A DNA stretch of 64,000 bases from Shinella sp. SUS2 (GCF_001262505.1 NZ_KQ410743.1:36068-100067), one strand, 5' to 3'; positions 17,030 through 25,481 are shown, numbered from the stretch's first letter. Notes: generated by a model not told the origin, from the letters alone. Made by a program: numbers and translations.

Positions 17030-17086
17030 AGCATTTCCGCGTTGTCCGACGCCGAGCCGATCCCGCTTCGGCTGGAAATGCTCTAG
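17026..17086. repeat. 61-bp palindromic repeat between convergent genes
   Basis: Perfect 13-bp inverted ends (CTAGAGCATTTCC and its complement) enclose a 35-bp centre. Both convergent genes use stop codons (TAG) that lie within the ends. The AGAGCATTTCC end is a sequence I associate with dispersed intergenic palindromes of Rhizobiaceae. It may work as a bidirectional transcription end or be a mobile miniature element. A related shorter palindrome lies at 31871-31900. Confidence 0.75.
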
Positions 17087-18108
17087 GCAGCGGCCGAGGC
17101 CTCTGCCAGCCGCAGCATGGCAAGCGCCGCGCCCTCGTCCGTTATCAGCGTGTTGCAGCCGACGCGGCGGATGGTGGCACGGATCGCCGGGGCGCGGTGC
17201 GCCCCGCCCGAGACGAGCACGATGTGGCGCGCTTTCTTCACCGTGTCGAGATCGATCGACATGACCCGATGGCGGATCGGATGGTCGATCGTGTGGCCCT
17301 CCGCATCGAGGAAATTGCACATCGTATCGCAGACGCAGCCGGCCGCGATCAGCTCTTCCAGCTCGTGCCGGGCAATGAAATCTCGCGAGAGCGAACTGGA
17401 ACGTGGGCCGATGTCGCCGCAACTGACAACCGCGATATCCATGTTCTCCGCCAGTTCGAACAACGTCTTCAGGCCGCATTTCTCAATGAGGCTGCGCTTG
17501 GTTTCCCGCGAATCAACGAGCAGCGGCGCCAGGAACAGGTAGCATTCCGCCCCGAGCTGGCTGGCAAGCCGCCAAGTATATTCGATCGGGTTGATGTGGT
17601 GCGCCTCGACGACGCCGCCGAGCAGCGAGACGACCTTCACCCGCTCCCGCCGCACCGGGCGAAAACTGGCGAGCGAGGCGGTGAGCGTGCGCCCCCAGCC
17701 GACGCCGACGGTGCAATCATCCGGAATCGCCTCCGTCAGGAACTGGCCGAGCGCAAGACCGACGCCCTTGGCCGTCGCCTCCGCGCTGTCGGCCGCCGGC
17801 ACCACCACCGCCTCGTCGAGCCCATAGGCCTTCTCCAGCCGCACGGCGAGCTCGACGCAATCGGCAACACCCTCGTTGATCCAGATCTGCACCTCCGAGC
17901 GCTTCAGCGCTTCATCCAGCATGCGGATGACCGTGGTGCGGCTGACGCCGATCTTTTCCGCCACATCCTTCTGGGTGAGGCCCTGGTTGTAGTAGAGCCA
18001 GGCCGCCCGGAGGCGCAGTGCCGCCGATTCCGAATAGGCCGTGTGTGTGTCGCGCCGGAGCCTTGCCACGTCGCCTCCATCCTTGTCTGCAATGTTTGGG
18101 CGCACCAT
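17083..18108 (-). CDS. SorC/DeoR-type sugar-binding transcriptional regulator
   Basis: 341-residue regulator. An N-terminal HTH at about 35-60 (LYYNQGLTQKDVAEKIGVSRTTVIR in two runs) is followed by the SorC sugar-phosphate-binding domain (TVGVGWGRTLTASLASF, VKVVSLLGGV, DIAVVSCGDIG, HIVLVSGGAHRAPAIRA). It is divergent from transaldolase, with about 250 bases between the starts, so it may sense a pentose or sugar phosphate and control tal. The effector is unknown. EryD and SorC are the characterised relatives. Confidence 0.88.
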   Translation of the reverse strand: MVRPNIADKDGGDVARLRRDTHTAYSESAALRLRAAWLYYNQGLTQKDVAEKIGVSRTTVIRMLDEALKRSEVQIWINEGVADCVELAVRLEKAYGLDEAVVVPAADSAEATAKGVGLALGQFLTEAIPDDCTVGVGWGRTLTASLASFRPVRRERVKVVSLLGGVVEAHHINPIEYTWRLASQLGAECYLFLAPLLVDSRETKRSLIEKCGLKTLFELAENMDIAVVSCGDIGPRSSSLSRDFIARHELEELIAAGCVCDTMCNFLDAEGHTIDHPIRHRVMSIDLDTVKKARHIVLVSGGAHRAPAIRATIRRVGCNTLITDEGAALAMLRLAEASAAA

Positions 18109-18130
18109 AACACGGGAAACGAAAAATGCG

Positions 18131-18190
18131 ACATATGTTCAGAAGATTGATCAAAAGTGCTTGACTTTTTCCCGAGGAAACGATGATAGT
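18131..18190 (+). promoter_or_regulatory. Candidate promoter and operator between the SorC regulator gene and tal
   Basis: TTGACT (18161-18166) and GATAGT (18185-18190) with an 18-base spacer give a plausible sigma-70 promoter toward tal. Just upstream are two perfect 8-bp palindromes, ACATATGT (18131-18138) and TTGATCAA (18147-18154), which are candidate SorC half-sites. The implied tal leader would be about 160 bases. Confidence 0.45.
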
Positions 18191-18358
18191 CCGCCTCATA
18201 TCGGCTGGCGGCACTCCGTCGGCAGATTGGTTGTGCCAGCCCGCGCGGTGACTGAAACAGGAAGCACAGTTGCCGGGCGCGCTTTCACAGGGAACATGGA
18301 GGAGGGCCTGGCGTTCGAGCCGAACGCGGCCCAGCAACAACCATTCGGGATATCGGAT

Positions 18359-19321
18359 ATGACGTCCAAGCTTGAACAACTCCGCGCGATGACGACCGTC
18401 GTGGCAGACACCGGCGACATCGAAGCCGTCCGCCGCCTGAAGCCGGTCGATTGCACCACCAACCCCACGATCGTCCTGAAGGCGCTCGGCACGCCCATGT
18501 TTGCCGACACCGTCGCGGAGGCCATCCGCTGGGGCCAGTCGCAGGGCGGCAACCGCGAGGGCGTCGTCTCGGCCGTGGCCGATCGTCTCGCCATCTCCGT
18601 CGGTGCAGCCCTTGCCGAACTCGTGCCCGGCCGCGTCTCGACGGAAGTCGACGCCGATCTCTCGTTCGACACCGAAGCCTCCATCGCCAAAGGCCGCGAG
18701 ATCATCAAGGCCTACGAGGCACGCGGTATCGCCCGCGACCGCATCCTCATCAAGCTCGCCTCCACCTGGGAAGGCATCCGCGCCGCGGAAGTCCTCCAGA
18801 AGGACGGTATCGACTGCAACCTGACGCTGCTCTTCAACAAGGCCCAGGCGATCGCCTGCGCCGATGCCGGCGTCTTCCTCATCTCGCCCTTCGTCGGCCG
18901 CATCCTCGACTGGCACGTCAAAGCCTCGGGCAAGACCTTCACGGCGGAAGAAGATCCAGGCGTGCTCTCGGTCCGCGCCATCTACGACTACTACAAGTCG
19001 AACGGCATCGACACGATCGTCATGGGCGCCTCCTTCCGCAACACCGGCGAGATCGAAGCCCTGGCCGGCTGCGACCGCCTGACGATCAGCCCGGCCCTGC
19101 TCGAGGAACTCGATGCGGCCGAAGGCACGCTGGAGCGCAAGCTCTCGCCGGAAAAGGTCGCCAAGGTTTCGCCGATCAAGCTCGACGAAAAGGCCTTCCG
19201 CTGGATGCTGAACGAAGACGCCATGGCCACCGAAAAGCTCTCCGAAGGCATCCGCGCCTTCGCCAAGGATCTCGGGAGCCTCCGCGCCATGATCGACAAG
19301 GAACTGAAGGCGGCGGCGTAA
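18359..19321 (+). CDS. tal: Transaldolase
   Basis: Non-oxidative pentose phosphate enzyme that moves dihydroxyacetone units between sedoheptulose-7-P and glyceraldehyde-3-P. I choose MTSKLEQLRAMTTVVADTG at 18359 because homologues start there; the ribosome site is weak (GGGATATCGG), and an in-frame ATG at 18297 is an alternative. The 320-residue class I enzyme has VDCTTNPTIVLKA, the Schiff-base lysine in RILIKLASTWEG, CNLTLLF, and VMGASFRNTGEI. The tkt, gap and pgk genes nearby form a carbon-metabolism neighbourhood. Confidence 0.95.
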   Translation: MTSKLEQLRAMTTVVADTGDIEAVRRLKPVDCTTNPTIVLKALGTPMFADTVAEAIRWGQSQGGNREGVVSAVADRLAISVGAALAELVPGRVSTEVDADLSFDTEASIAKGREIIKAYEARGIARDRILIKLASTWEGIRAAEVLQKDGIDCNLTLLFNKAQAIACADAGVFLISPFVGRILDWHVKASGKTFTAEEDPGVLSVRAIYDYYKSNGIDTIVMGASFRNTGEIEALAGCDRLTISPALLEELDAAEGTLERKLSPEKVAKVSPIKLDEKAFRWMLNEDAMATEKLSEGIRAFAKDLGSLRAMIDKELKAAA

Positions 19322-19341
19322 GCTGTTCGCTCCAAGACCAC

Positions 19342-19372
19342 GAAAGCCGCCCAGTGGGCGGCTTTCTTTTTT
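19342..19372 (+). terminator. Intrinsic terminator after tal
   Basis: Perfect 11-bp stem GAAAGCCGCCC / GGGCGGCTTTC with a 3-base loop, followed by six T residues. It lies 20 bases after the tal stop. Confidence 0.9.
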
Positions 19373-19471
19373 GTGCCTTAACCATAGAGCGACAAACGTC
19401 CTGGTCGGGCTCGCGGAGCCGCTGCCACACGCCTAGATTACATCGAGGTGAAACGGCGAAAGGATTTTGGC

Positions 19472-19873
19472 ATGAAGCGTTTTCTGGCGGCGACGGCCCT
19501 GTTTTGCATGGTGGGATTTGCCGCGTCGGCGGCTGCGCAAGACGCCTTCGATGGCGAATGGCAGCAGGTCGCCTCGAATGCGGGCGAATGCCCGAGCTGC
19601 CGCATCACCATTCGCCAGACCGGCACATCGCTGCAAATCATCGCCAACAACGACTGGACGGCAATCGCGGAGACTGACGGGCGTGACGCTGCGGGAGGCG
19701 CCGGCTTCTGGAAACGGGGAACGCGGAAAACCTATTCCGGCAAGACTTTCGACATCCGCATCCGCCGCAATGCCGATGACAACCTTCTCATGAGGATGAA
19801 AATCGAGCCGATCCGCGGAGAAAACCGCACGATCAACGGTCTGTTCAAGCGGATCGAACGCTTGAAAATCTAG
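19472..19873 (+). CDS. Small exported protein of unknown function (DUF2147-like)
   Basis: 133 residues. ATG at 19472 with AAAGGA 8 bases upstream. A signal peptide (about 1-21, ending SAAAQ) is followed by FDGEWQQVASNAGECPSC, then GTSLQIIANNDWTAIA, FWKRGTRKTYSGKTFD and a basic C-terminus GLFKRIERLKI. The pattern of a single beta-rich domain with GxW near the start and LFKR near the end recalls DUF2147-type proteins, but I would not insist on that. The gene ends immediately against the 3' end of the 6S RNA on the other strand. Confidence 0.6.
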   Translation: MKRFLAATALFCMVGFAASAAAQDAFDGEWQQVASNAGECPSCRITIRQTGTSLQIIANNDWTAIAETDGRDAAGGAGFWKRGTRKTYSGKTFDIRIRRNADDNLLMRMKIEPIRGENRTINGLFKRIERLKI

Positions 19874-19875
19874 AA

Positions 19876-20032
19876 AGTGCGATCCACGACGACCGATGGA
19901 GATTTACGATCCTGGGTGCCTACAAACGTAGGTGGGCACCGTGTGACCAAGCCCACGGGCCGGGTCAGGGACAGCTCCCTTTGGATCGAGTATGGCCCCA
20001 GGGATTGTGGTTCCTGTCGGGAAGCGCAGATC
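19876..20032 (-). ncRNA. ssrS: 6S RNA
   Basis: Regulatory RNA that mimics an open promoter and sequesters sigma-70 RNA polymerase. It lies just downstream of zapA on the same strand, the conserved location in proteobacteria. The ends pair (GCGATC near 20003 with GATCGC near 19880). The 5' arm holds CAATCCCTGGGGCC and the 3' arm GGGAGCTGTCCCTGACC, the purine/pyrimidine pattern of the central bubble. An internal CCTAC-GTTT-GTAGG hairpin is present. A TATA-like hexamer (about 20040-20046) precedes the expected 5' end. No open frame fits the region. Ends are approximate. Confidence 0.85.
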
Positions 20033-20086
20033 GCCTCCGCTATATAGGCGCAAAGCGGCCGCTTCGCCAGTGGCAATTGTTTAGGT

Positions 20087-20458
20087 TCAGTTGACCGGCG
20101 GCTTGCCTGAGAGTTTGGCCGCCATGCCCTGGATCTGGCTCGTCAGTTCGCCGAGCGCCTGGGCGATGGCGTCTTCGCTGCGCGAGACCTCGCTCATCAC
20201 GCCTTCTCGCCCCTTGCGCAGGTCCTCCGTCTCCGCCTCCAGCTTGCTCAGCCGGCGCTTGACGTCGTTGAGCTCGTCCATGACCATGATACCGGCCATG
20301 ACGGTCAGGCGCAGGTCGCCGATCTCGCCGAACTGGCTCTTCAGGTGCCCGACATACTGATCGAAGCCGGAGGCGAGCTCTTCGAGATGCGCCTCCTGGC
20401 CCTCTTCGCAGGCCATGCGATAGGCCTTGCCATCGATCTGTACGGTTACCTGTGCCAT
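20087..20458 (-). CDS. zapA: Cell division protein ZapA
   Basis: Cytosolic FtsZ-binding protein that bundles FtsZ filaments at the division ring. 123 residues: the N-terminal beta-rich head MAQVTVQIDGKAYRMACEEGQ in the usual form, DLRLTVMAGIMVMDEL, then a C-terminal coiled coil (DVKRRLSKLEAETEDLRKG). It is somewhat longer than E. coli ZapA, as is normal in alphaproteobacteria. It is followed by 6S RNA and preceded by the DUF4164 gene (18 bases), presumably one transcript. Confidence 0.93.
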   Translation of the reverse strand: MAQVTVQIDGKAYRMACEEGQEAHLEELASGFDQYVGHLKSQFGEIGDLRLTVMAGIMVMDELNDVKRRLSKLEAETEDLRKGREGVMSEVSRSEDAIAQALGELTSQIQGMAAKLSGKPPVN

Positions 20459-20476
20459 GCGGGATTTCCTGACTGA

Positions 20477-20749
20477 TTATCGATCGAGCACGGCCCGGAT
20501 GGTTTCCATGGCCGTGACGAGCCGCCGGGAGACCTCGCGGTTGACCTCCTCCAGGCGGTTTGCACGGAATTCGGACTGGTCGAGCTCCTGGGCGAGCCGC
20601 GAGCGATCGGCATTGACACGCCGCACCTCGCCTTCGACCTCTCCATGGTCGCGTTCGCGGTCGAAGCGCATGTCGAGCGCATTGTCGAGGCTGAGTATCG
20701 CTCTGCGAAGCTCCTCGATCGCCGCTCTGACTGTTTCCCCGTTCGTCAT
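20477..20749 (-). CDS. DUF4164 coiled-coil protein upstream of zapA
   Basis: 90 residues. ATG at 20749 with GAAGG upstream; extra codons before it are Arg-rich and lack a ribosome site. The protein is one continuous predicted coiled coil (AAIEELRRAILSLDNALD, VEGEVRRVNADRSRLAQEL, RLEEVNREVSRRLVTAME), the layout of DUF4164 proteins that sit beside zapA in rhizobia. A role in division is suggested only by this constant linkage. Confidence 0.8.
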   Translation of the reverse strand: MTNGETVRAAIEELRRAILSLDNALDMRFDRERDHGEVEGEVRRVNADRSRLAQELDQSEFRANRLEEVNREVSRRLVTAMETIRAVLDR

Positions 20750-20983
20750 AAAGCCTTCACCGGCACTCTCAAAAAACACGAATCGCCGCCGCCAGCGCCG
20801 GTTCTCTCCCATTGACAGTATTCAACTGCGGGCACGAGCGTCAACAGCACGGCCATCGCGGCGGGAAAGCCGCTGTGGATCAGCATCGCGGCGGGTTGCG
20901 CAAGGTGCCCGATACAGCCCCGTTGCCGCGGCAAAAAAGCCGCCGGAATCCCCCCGCAAAGGCCGGAAAAACCGCCGAATTCG

Positions 20984-21011
20984 TTGACTCCGACGGCTTA
21001 CCTGCTATGTG
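20984..21011 (+). promoter_or_regulatory. Candidate sigma-70 promoter for tkt
   Basis: TTGACT (20984-20989), 16-base spacer, TATGTG (21006-21011), about 67 bases before the tkt ATG. The rest of the 329-base gap between the DUF4164 gene and tkt holds no convincing gene. Confidence 0.5.
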
Positions 21012-21078
21012 TCACCCGCTTCCTAACCGATGCCGGAAACGGCACCGGCCCTGACACCCCGAAGAATACGGAACAGTC

Positions 21079-23061
21079 ATGATCTCTCGCGAAAAACACG
21101 ACCGGATGGCGAACGCAATTCGCTTCCTTTCCATGGATGCCGTGGAAAAGGCGAACTCGGGTCACCCCGGCCTGCCTATGGGCGCAGCAGACATCGCAAC
21201 GGTTCTTTTCACCCGCTTTCTCTCCTTCGATCCGAAGACCCCGTCCTGGCCGAACCGCGACCGTTTCGTGCTGTCGGCCGGCCACGGCTCGATGCTCCTC
21301 TACTCGCTGCTTTATTTGACGGGCTACGAGGACATCACGATCGACGAGATCAAGAATTTCCGCCAGCTCGGCGCCAAGACGGCCGGCCACCCGGAATACG
21401 GCCATGCCGCCGGCATCGAGACGACCACCGGTCCGCTCGGCCAGGGCATCGCCAATGCCGTCGGCATGGCGCTTGCCGAGCGCAAGCTGCGCGACGAATT
21501 CGGCTCCGACCTCATCGAACACTATACCTACGTTCTCGCAGGTGACGGCTGCCTCATGGAGGGGATCAGCCAGGAAGCAATCTCGCTCGCCGGCCACCTG
21601 AAGCTGAACAAGCTGATCGTGTTCTGGGACGACAACAACATCTCCATCGACGGCCCGATCTCGATCGCCGACTCGACCGACCAGCACGCCCGCTTCCGCG
21701 CCAGCGGCTGGAACACGATCGCTGTCGACGGTCATGATCCGGATGCGATCGCCGCGGCGATCGAAGTGGCTCAGAAATCCGACAAGCCGACCATGCTCGC
21801 CTGCAAGACGACGATCGGCTTCGGCGCCCCGAACAAGGCCGGTACGCACAAGGTGCACGGTTCGCCGCTCGGCGCGGACGAAATCGCCGCCGCCCGCAAG
21901 GCACTGAACTGGGAATCGGAAGCCTTCGTCGTTCCTTCCGACGTGCTTGACGCCTGGCGCCTTGCCGGCCTTCGCTCTGCCAAGACCCACAAGGAATGGG
22001 ACGCGCGCCTCGAAAAGACGGACGCCGAGAAGAAGGCGCAGTTCGTCCGCCGCTTTGCCGGCGATCTCGAGAGCAGCCTGGATTCGGCCATCTCCGCCTA
22101 CAAGAAGAAGCTTGCCGAAACCAAGCCGAACCCGGCGACCCGAAAGGCTTCGGAAGACGCGCTCGAGGTCATCAACGGCGTTCTCAACGAAACGATCGGC
22201 GGCTCGGCCGACCTCACCGGCTCGAACAACACCAAGACGAGCCAGACCAAGTCGATCACCCCGACAGACTTCTCCGGCCGCTACATCCACTACGGTGTGC
22301 GCGAGCACGGCATGGCGGCAGCCATGAACGGCATGGCGCTGCATGGCGGCCTCATCCCGTATTCCGGCGGCTTCCTGATCTTCTCGGACTACTGCCGTCC
22401 CTCGATCCGCCTTGCCGCCCTGATGGGCATCCGCGTCATCCACGTCCTGACGCACGATTCCATCGGCCTTGGCGAAGACGGCCCGACGCACCAGCCGGTC
22501 GAGCATATGGCGGCCCTGCGCGCCATCCCGAACCTGCTCGTCTTCCGCCCGGCCGATGCCACGGAAACGGCCGAGTGCTGGCAGCTTGCCCTCGAAAGCC
22601 ACAACCGCCCGTCCGCCATCGCGCTGACCCGCCAGAACCTGATGCCGGTCCGTCTGGAGTACGAGGAAGAAAACCTCTGCGCCCGCGGCGCCTATGATCT
22701 CGTCTCGGCCAGCGATGCCCAGGTGACGCTCTTTGCCTCCGGTTCGGAAATCGAGATCGCGGTCAAGGCGCAGCAGGCGCTGTCGGCCAAGGGCGTTTCG
22801 ACCCGCGTCGTCTCGGTTCCCTGCTTCGAGCTCTTCGCCGAGCAGCCGGAAGCCTACCAGCAGGCGGTCATCGGCAATTCGCCGGTCAAGATCGCCATCG
22901 AGGCCGGCATCCGCCAGGGCTGGGATCACTTCATCGGTTCGGACGGCCTCTTCGTCGGCATGTCCTCCTTCGGCGCATCCGGTCCCTACAAGGACCTTTA
23001 CAAGCACTTCGGCATCACGCCGGAGGCCGTTGTCGCCGCCGCGGAAGCCAAGCTCGCCTGA
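21079..23061 (+). CDS. tkt: Transketolase
   Basis: Thiamine-diphosphate enzyme exchanging two-carbon units in the pentose phosphate or Calvin-type pathways. 660 residues, usual length. N-terminal DAVEKANSGHPGLPMG, the LSAGHGSMLLYSLLYL segment, the TPP-binding GDGCLMEGISQEA...DDNN motif, and in the second domain LGEDGPTHQPVEH and the DLTGSN loop. First of a plus-strand run tkt-gap-pgk, with short gaps (65 and 77 bases), linking it to lower glycolysis. Confidence 0.97.
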   Translation: MISREKHDRMANAIRFLSMDAVEKANSGHPGLPMGAADIATVLFTRFLSFDPKTPSWPNRDRFVLSAGHGSMLLYSLLYLTGYEDITIDEIKNFRQLGAKTAGHPEYGHAAGIETTTGPLGQGIANAVGMALAERKLRDEFGSDLIEHYTYVLAGDGCLMEGISQEAISLAGHLKLNKLIVFWDDNNISIDGPISIADSTDQHARFRASGWNTIAVDGHDPDAIAAAIEVAQKSDKPTMLACKTTIGFGAPNKAGTHKVHGSPLGADEIAAARKALNWESEAFVVPSDVLDAWRLAGLRSAKTHKEWDARLEKTDAEKKAQFVRRFAGDLESSLDSAISAYKKKLAETKPNPATRKASEDALEVINGVLNETIGGSADLTGSNNTKTSQTKSITPTDFSGRYIHYGVREHGMAAAMNGMALHGGLIPYSGGFLIFSDYCRPSIRLAALMGIRVIHVLTHDSIGLGEDGPTHQPVEHMAALRAIPNLLVFRPADATETAECWQLALESHNRPSAIALTRQNLMPVRLEYEEENLCARGAYDLVSASDAQVTLFASGSEIEIAVKAQQALSAKGVSTRVVSVPCFELFAEQPEAYQQAVIGNSPVKIAIEAGIRQGWDHFIGSDGLFVGMSSFGASGPYKDLYKHFGITPEAVVAAAEAKLA

Positions 23062-23126
23062 GTGCGTAGGGCGCGAGCTGTCGCGCCCTCCCCCGCCAAA
23101 CGTTTATTGATAGGGAGAGACCCCAC

Positions 23127-24128
23127 ATGACTGTGAAAGTTGCCATCAACGGCTTTGGCCGCATCGGCCGCAACGTTCTGCGCGCAATCGTCGAATCCGG
23201 CCGCACCGACATCGAAGTCGTTGCCGTCAACGACCTCGGCCCGGTCGAGACCAACGCGCATCTCGTTCGTTACGATTCCGTGCACGGCAAGTTCCCGGGT
23301 ACCGTTACCGTTTCCGGCGACACGATCGACGTCGGCCGCGGCCCGATCCGCGTCACCGCGATCCGCGATCCGAAGGAACTGCCCTGGGGCGACGTCGATA
23401 TCGCGCTGGAATGCACCGGCCTGTTCACGACGAAGGAAAAGGCCGGCGCGCATCTCGCCAACGGCTCCAAGCGCGTCATCGTCTCCGCACCGTGCGACAA
23501 TGCCGACAAGACGATCGTCTACGGCGTCAACCACAACACGCTGACGAAAGACGACCTCGTCATCTCGAACGCGTCCTGCACGACGAACTGCCTGGCGCCC
23601 GTCGCCTATATTCTCGACAAGGCCTTCGGCATCGAGAAGGGCTACATGACGACGATCCACTCCTACACGGGTGACCAGCCGACGCTCGACACCATGCACA
23701 AGGACCTGTACCGCGCCCGCGCCGCAGCCCTGTCCATGATCCCGACCTCGACGGGTGCCGCCAAGGCCGTCGGCCTCGTTCTGCCGCAGCTCGCCGGCAA
23801 GCTCGACGGCTCGGCGATCCGCGTACCGACCCCGAACGTCTCGGTCGTCGACCTGAAGTTCGTGCCGTCGCGCAACGTCACGGCTGACGAAGTCAACGCC
23901 GCCATCAAGGCCGCCGCCGAAGGCGAACTGAAGGGCATCCTCGACTACGTCACCGGCCCCCTCGTCTCGATCGACTTCAACCACGACAGCCATTCCTCGA
24001 ACTTCGCTGCCGACCAGACCAAGGTCCTCGACGGCAACCTCGTGCGTATCCTGTCCTGGTACGACAACGAGTGGGGCTTCTCGAACCGCATGTCCGACAC
24101 GGCCGTTGCCCTCGGCAAGCTGATCTAA
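23127..24128 (+). CDS. gap: Glyceraldehyde-3-phosphate dehydrogenase
   Basis: NAD-linked type I GAPDH of 333 residues. Rossmann start VAINGFGRIGRNVLRA, catalytic cysteine in NASCTTNCLAP, TTIHSYTGDQPTLD, and the C-terminal SWYDNEWGFSNRM. AGGGAGAGA lies before the ATG. A strong terminator follows, so pgk may depend partly on its own promoter or on read-through. Confidence 0.98.
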   Translation: MTVKVAINGFGRIGRNVLRAIVESGRTDIEVVAVNDLGPVETNAHLVRYDSVHGKFPGTVTVSGDTIDVGRGPIRVTAIRDPKELPWGDVDIALECTGLFTTKEKAGAHLANGSKRVIVSAPCDNADKTIVYGVNHNTLTKDDLVISNASCTTNCLAPVAYILDKAFGIEKGYMTTIHSYTGDQPTLDTMHKDLYRARAAALSMIPTSTGAAKAVGLVLPQLAGKLDGSAIRVPTPNVSVVDLKFVPSRNVTADEVNAAIKAAAEGELKGILDYVTGPLVSIDFNHDSHSSNFAADQTKVLDGNLVRILSWYDNEWGFSNRMSDTAVALGKLI

Positions 24129-24140
24129 GCAGAAACGCAA

Positions 24141-24172
24141 AACACCCGGGCAGCGATGCCCGGGTGTTTTTT
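24141..24172 (+). terminator. Intrinsic terminator after gap
   Basis: AACACCCGGGC and GCCCGGGTGTT pair over a 6-base loop, followed by a T-run. It stands between gap and pgk in what would otherwise look like one operon, so it should set a lower level for pgk or force separate transcription. Confidence 0.9.
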
Positions 24173-24205
24173 CATGACCAGACACCAGACTTCCGGAGCG
24201 GCCCC

Positions 24206-25405
24206 ATGACCTTCAAGACCCTCGACAACCTCACCGATATCGCCGGCAAGCGCGTGCTCGTCCGCGTCGATCTCAACGTACCCGTCAAGGACGGCAAGGT
24301 CACCGATGCAACCCGCATCGAACGCGTCGCCCCGACCATCCGCGAACTCTCGGAAAAGGGCGCGAAGGTTATCCTGCTCGCCCATTTCGGCCGCCCGAAG
24401 GGTGAGGTCGTCGCCGACATGTCGCTTGAGCAGATCCTGCCCGCCGTCAACGACGTTCTCGGCAGAAAGGTCGGCTTTGCCGCCGATTGCATCGGCGAGC
24501 CGGCCGCCACCGCCATCGCCGCCCTGGCGAACGGCGATATCCTGCTTCTCGAAAACACCCGTTTCCACAAGGGTGAGGAGAAGAACAGCCCGGACTTCAC
24601 CGCGGCTCTCGCCGCCAGTGGCGACATCTACGTCAACGACGCCTTCTCCGCCGCCCATCGCGCCCATTCCTCGACCGAGGGCCTTGCGCATCTGCTGCCC
24701 GCCTATGCCGGCCGCACCATGCAGGCCGAGCTGGAAGCGCTGGAAAAGGGCCTCGGCAATCCGGCCCGCCCTGTCGTCGCCATCGTCGGCGGCGCCAAGG
24801 TCTCCACCAAGATCGACCTCCTCATGAACCTTGTGAAGAAGGTCGATGCACTGGTCATCGGCGGTGGTATGGCGAACACATTCCTCGCCGCCCGGGGCAC
24901 CAATGTCGGCAAGTCGCTCTGCGAGCATGACCTTGCCGATACCGCCAAGCAGATCATGATCGAGGCTGCGACCGCAACCTGCGCCATCGTTCTGCCGGAA
25001 GACGGTGTCGTCGCCCGCGAGTTCAAGGCCAATGCCGAGAACGAAGTGGTCGATGTCAACGCCATTCCGGCCGACGCCATGATGCTCGACGTCGGTCCGA
25101 AGACGATCGAGGCAGTCAACGCCTGGATCTCGCGCGCTTCGACGCTCGTCTGGAACGGCCCGCTCGGCGCCTTCGAAATCGCGCCCTTCGACACCGCGAC
25201 GGTGGCTGCCGCCAAACATGCCGCCGCACGCACAAAGGAAGGCGCACTCGTCTCTGTCGCTGGTGGTGGTGATACGGTCGCGGCCCTCAACCATGCCGGC
25301 GTTGCCGACGATTTCACCTATGTCTCGACCGCCGGCGGCGCTTTCCTCGAATGGATGGAAGGCAAGCCGCTGCCGGGCGTCGATATCCTGCGCCAACAGA
25401 AATAA
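24206..25405 (+). CDS. pgk: Phosphoglycerate kinase
   Basis: Glycolytic ATP-forming kinase, 399 residues, start ATG 24206 with CCGGAG upstream; codons before it would run through the gap terminator. Motifs: VDLNVPVKDGKV, LAHFGRPKG, YVNDAFSAAHRAHSS, VGGAKVSTKID, the PLGAFE segment and the C-terminal AGGGDTVAAL nucleotide loop. No fructose-bisphosphate aldolase gene follows, unlike several rhizobia where fba is next. Confidence 0.97.
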   Translation: MTFKTLDNLTDIAGKRVLVRVDLNVPVKDGKVTDATRIERVAPTIRELSEKGAKVILLAHFGRPKGEVVADMSLEQILPAVNDVLGRKVGFAADCIGEPAATAIAALANGDILLLENTRFHKGEEKNSPDFTAALAASGDIYVNDAFSAAHRAHSSTEGLAHLLPAYAGRTMQAELEALEKGLGNPARPVVAIVGGAKVSTKIDLLMNLVKKVDALVIGGGMANTFLAARGTNVGKSLCEHDLADTAKQIMIEAATATCAIVLPEDGVVAREFKANAENEVVDVNAIPADAMMLDVGPKTIEAVNAWISRASTLVWNGPLGAFEIAPFDTATVAAAKHAAARTKEGALVSVAGGGDTVAALNHAGVADDFTYVSTAGGAFLEWMEGKPLPGVDILRQQK

Positions 25406-25416
25406 TGCCAAAGCCC

Positions 25417-25444
25417 TTGCGCTTGGCGCTGGATCGCCTACATT
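25417..25444 (+). promoter_or_regulatory. Weak candidate promoter of the 24-codon ORF
   Basis: TTGCGC (25417-25422), 16-base spacer, TACATT (25439-25444). This would give a leader of about 32 bases ahead of the small ORF at 25482. It is only a partial match to consensus. Confidence 0.35.
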
Positions 25445-25481
25445 CCTGACATCGTCAACGTTCAGAAAGGAAGGTGATCCA

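Noticed and set aside
18297..18358. An N-terminally extended transaldolase starting at the ATG at 18297.
   Set aside because: Homologues start at MTSKL. The extra 20 residues are not conserved in any transaldolase I know, although the ribosome site before 18359 is weak, so this is not fully excluded.
20998..23007. A 669-codon open frame on the minus strand, opposite tkt.
   Set aside because: It is antisense to an unmistakable transketolase. High-GC codon bias keeps the opposite frame free of stops; the translation has no recognisable domains and is Arg/Asp-rich.
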